From contig DDJQ01000082.1 of assembly GCA_002339125.1 (NCBI GenBank), positions 40,904 through 72,963 on the forward strand: a stretch of 32,060 nucleotides of DNA, read 5' to 3'. Below the pieces are notes generated by a model. The model did not search any database and was not told the origin of the DNA. It saw only the letters and a list, made by a program, of their open reading frames with translations. The position numbers and the translations under genes were made by a program. Source of the DNA: Alteromonadaceae bacterium UBA2620 (GTDB taxonomy: Bacteria; Pseudomonadota; Gammaproteobacteria; Enterobacterales; Alteromonadaceae). Positions 31,662 through 32,060 of the stretch are shown in pieces; position 1 is the stretch's first letter; the number at the start of each line of letters is the position of its first letter.

Positions 31662-32060
31662 GTGGAAAAGATAAATGAAATTACCGCAGTCGTAGAAAAT
31701 TTTCTTAAGCGTGAGTCCTCAGCCGGCATTCTGCTGATGATTGCTACAGCGCTGGCATTAGTGGTAGCCAATACCCCGCTCGACCTCTACTACGACAAAC
31801 TGGTATCCATGCCAGTGATCATTGCCGCCGGTGATTTCAGAATCGATAAACCTCTGTTGCTTTGGATTAACGATGGTCTGATGGCCGTGTTTTTCTTCCA
31901 TGTCGGGCTGGAACTCAAGCGCGAAGTTTGCGAGGGCGAGCTGGCAAATCCCAAAAATATTGTGCTGCCTGCCAGCGGTGCAATAGGTGGCATGATTGTT
32001 CCAGCCCTCATTTATGTTGGCATAAACTGGGGGAACCCCGCGGCAATGTCTGGCTGGGCT
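31662..32060 (+). CDS. nhaA: Na+/H+ antiporter NhaA (5' part)
   Basis: An open frame starts with GTG at 31662, five bases after AGGAG, and runs off the right edge with 133 residues visible. It begins VEKINEITAVVENFLKRESS and continues AGILLMIATALALVVANTPL. It then has the NhaA hallmark DKPLLLWINDGLMAVFFF and VGLELKREV. An overlapping ATG at 31658 is out of frame and stops after six codons. NhaA exchanges internal Na+ for external H+ at the inner membrane, as expected in a marine bacterium. The HVGLELKRE in place of the common LVGLELKRE is a small oddity. The active-site aspartates of TM5 lie beyond the window. Confidence 0.93.
   Translation, partial: MEKINEITAVVENFLKRESSAGILLMIATALALVVANTPLDLYYDKLVSMPVIIAAGDFRIDKPLLLWINDGLMAVFFFHVGLELKREVCEGELANPKNIVLPASGAIGGMIVPALIYVGINWGNPAAMSGWA

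Noticed and set aside
1..32060. CRISPR array, transposon ends, integrase or tRNA attachment site that would mark the phenol island as mobile
   Set aside because: No regularly spaced repeats, transposase-like protein or tRNA were seen. The island may still be transferred, but nothing in this window shows it.

Overview
The window looks like chromosomal DNA of a marine-type gammaproteobacterium, most likely of the Alteromonadaceae. This is inferred from protein character: a long FadE of the E. coli type with a PsrA-like box upstream, YfdC-type FNT, Upp, NhaA, and a DmpR/phenol-hydroxylase system. I could not run a taxonomic search. I see no rRNA, tRNA, CRISPR array, transposase or integrase.

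Layout. Bases 1-3700 are housekeeping: the tail of an unknown gene, a formate/nitrite-type channel, a LacI-family regulator, uracil phosphoribosyltransferase (upp) and a small two-helix membrane protein. From 25623 down to 3824 almost everything is on the minus strand and forms an aromatic-catabolism island of about 22 kb. Read in the direction of transcription it has three blocks. (1) A four-gene envelope operon: DUF1302 outer-membrane protein, DUF1329 periplasmic protein, YCF48-like beta-propeller and MMPL/RND pump. (2) A DmpR/XylR-type sigma-54 activator, a 560-bp regulatory gap, catechol 2,3-dioxygenase and the six-gene multicomponent phenol hydroxylase (dmpKLMNOP order), closed by a strong hairpin. 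(3) A lower meta-cleavage operon: semialdehyde dehydrogenase, hydratase, decarboxylase, tautomerase, acetaldehyde dehydrogenase, aldolase, then an atypical SDR, a fused double tautomerase and a XylT/DmpQ-type ferredoxin, ending in an intrinsic terminator. A BenM/CatM-like LysR gene diverges from the envelope operon at 25.8 kb. It is followed by fadE, a broken GGDEF/EAL gene and the start of nhaA.

How it works together. Phenol would be hydroxylated to catechol (KLMNOP) and cleaved by the extradiol dioxygenase. The product would then be processed through the oxalocrotonate branch (dehydrogenase, tautomerase, decarboxylase, hydratase, aldolase, acylating aldehyde dehydrogenase) to pyruvate and acetyl-CoA. 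The hydrolase (DmpD) branch is absent from the window.

The most interesting signal is regulatory. The same LysR-type operator, ATAC-N7-GTAT inside a longer shared sequence, lies between lysR and the envelope operon (25805-25819) and upstream of the lower-pathway operon (10825-10839). This predicts that the poorly understood DUF1302/DUF1329/YCF48/RND machine is co-regulated with meta-cleavage catabolism by one LysR protein, while the upper pathway answers to the DmpR-like activator. That activator keeps the zinc site of the family but has Val where the phenol-contacting Trp of DmpR/MopR should be. Other oddities are an SDR lacking its catalytic Ser and Lys, a tandem 4-OT fusion whose two halves keep complementary catalytic residues, several strong unexplained hairpins and palindromes at operon junctions, and a c-di-GMP gene broken by two lesions.
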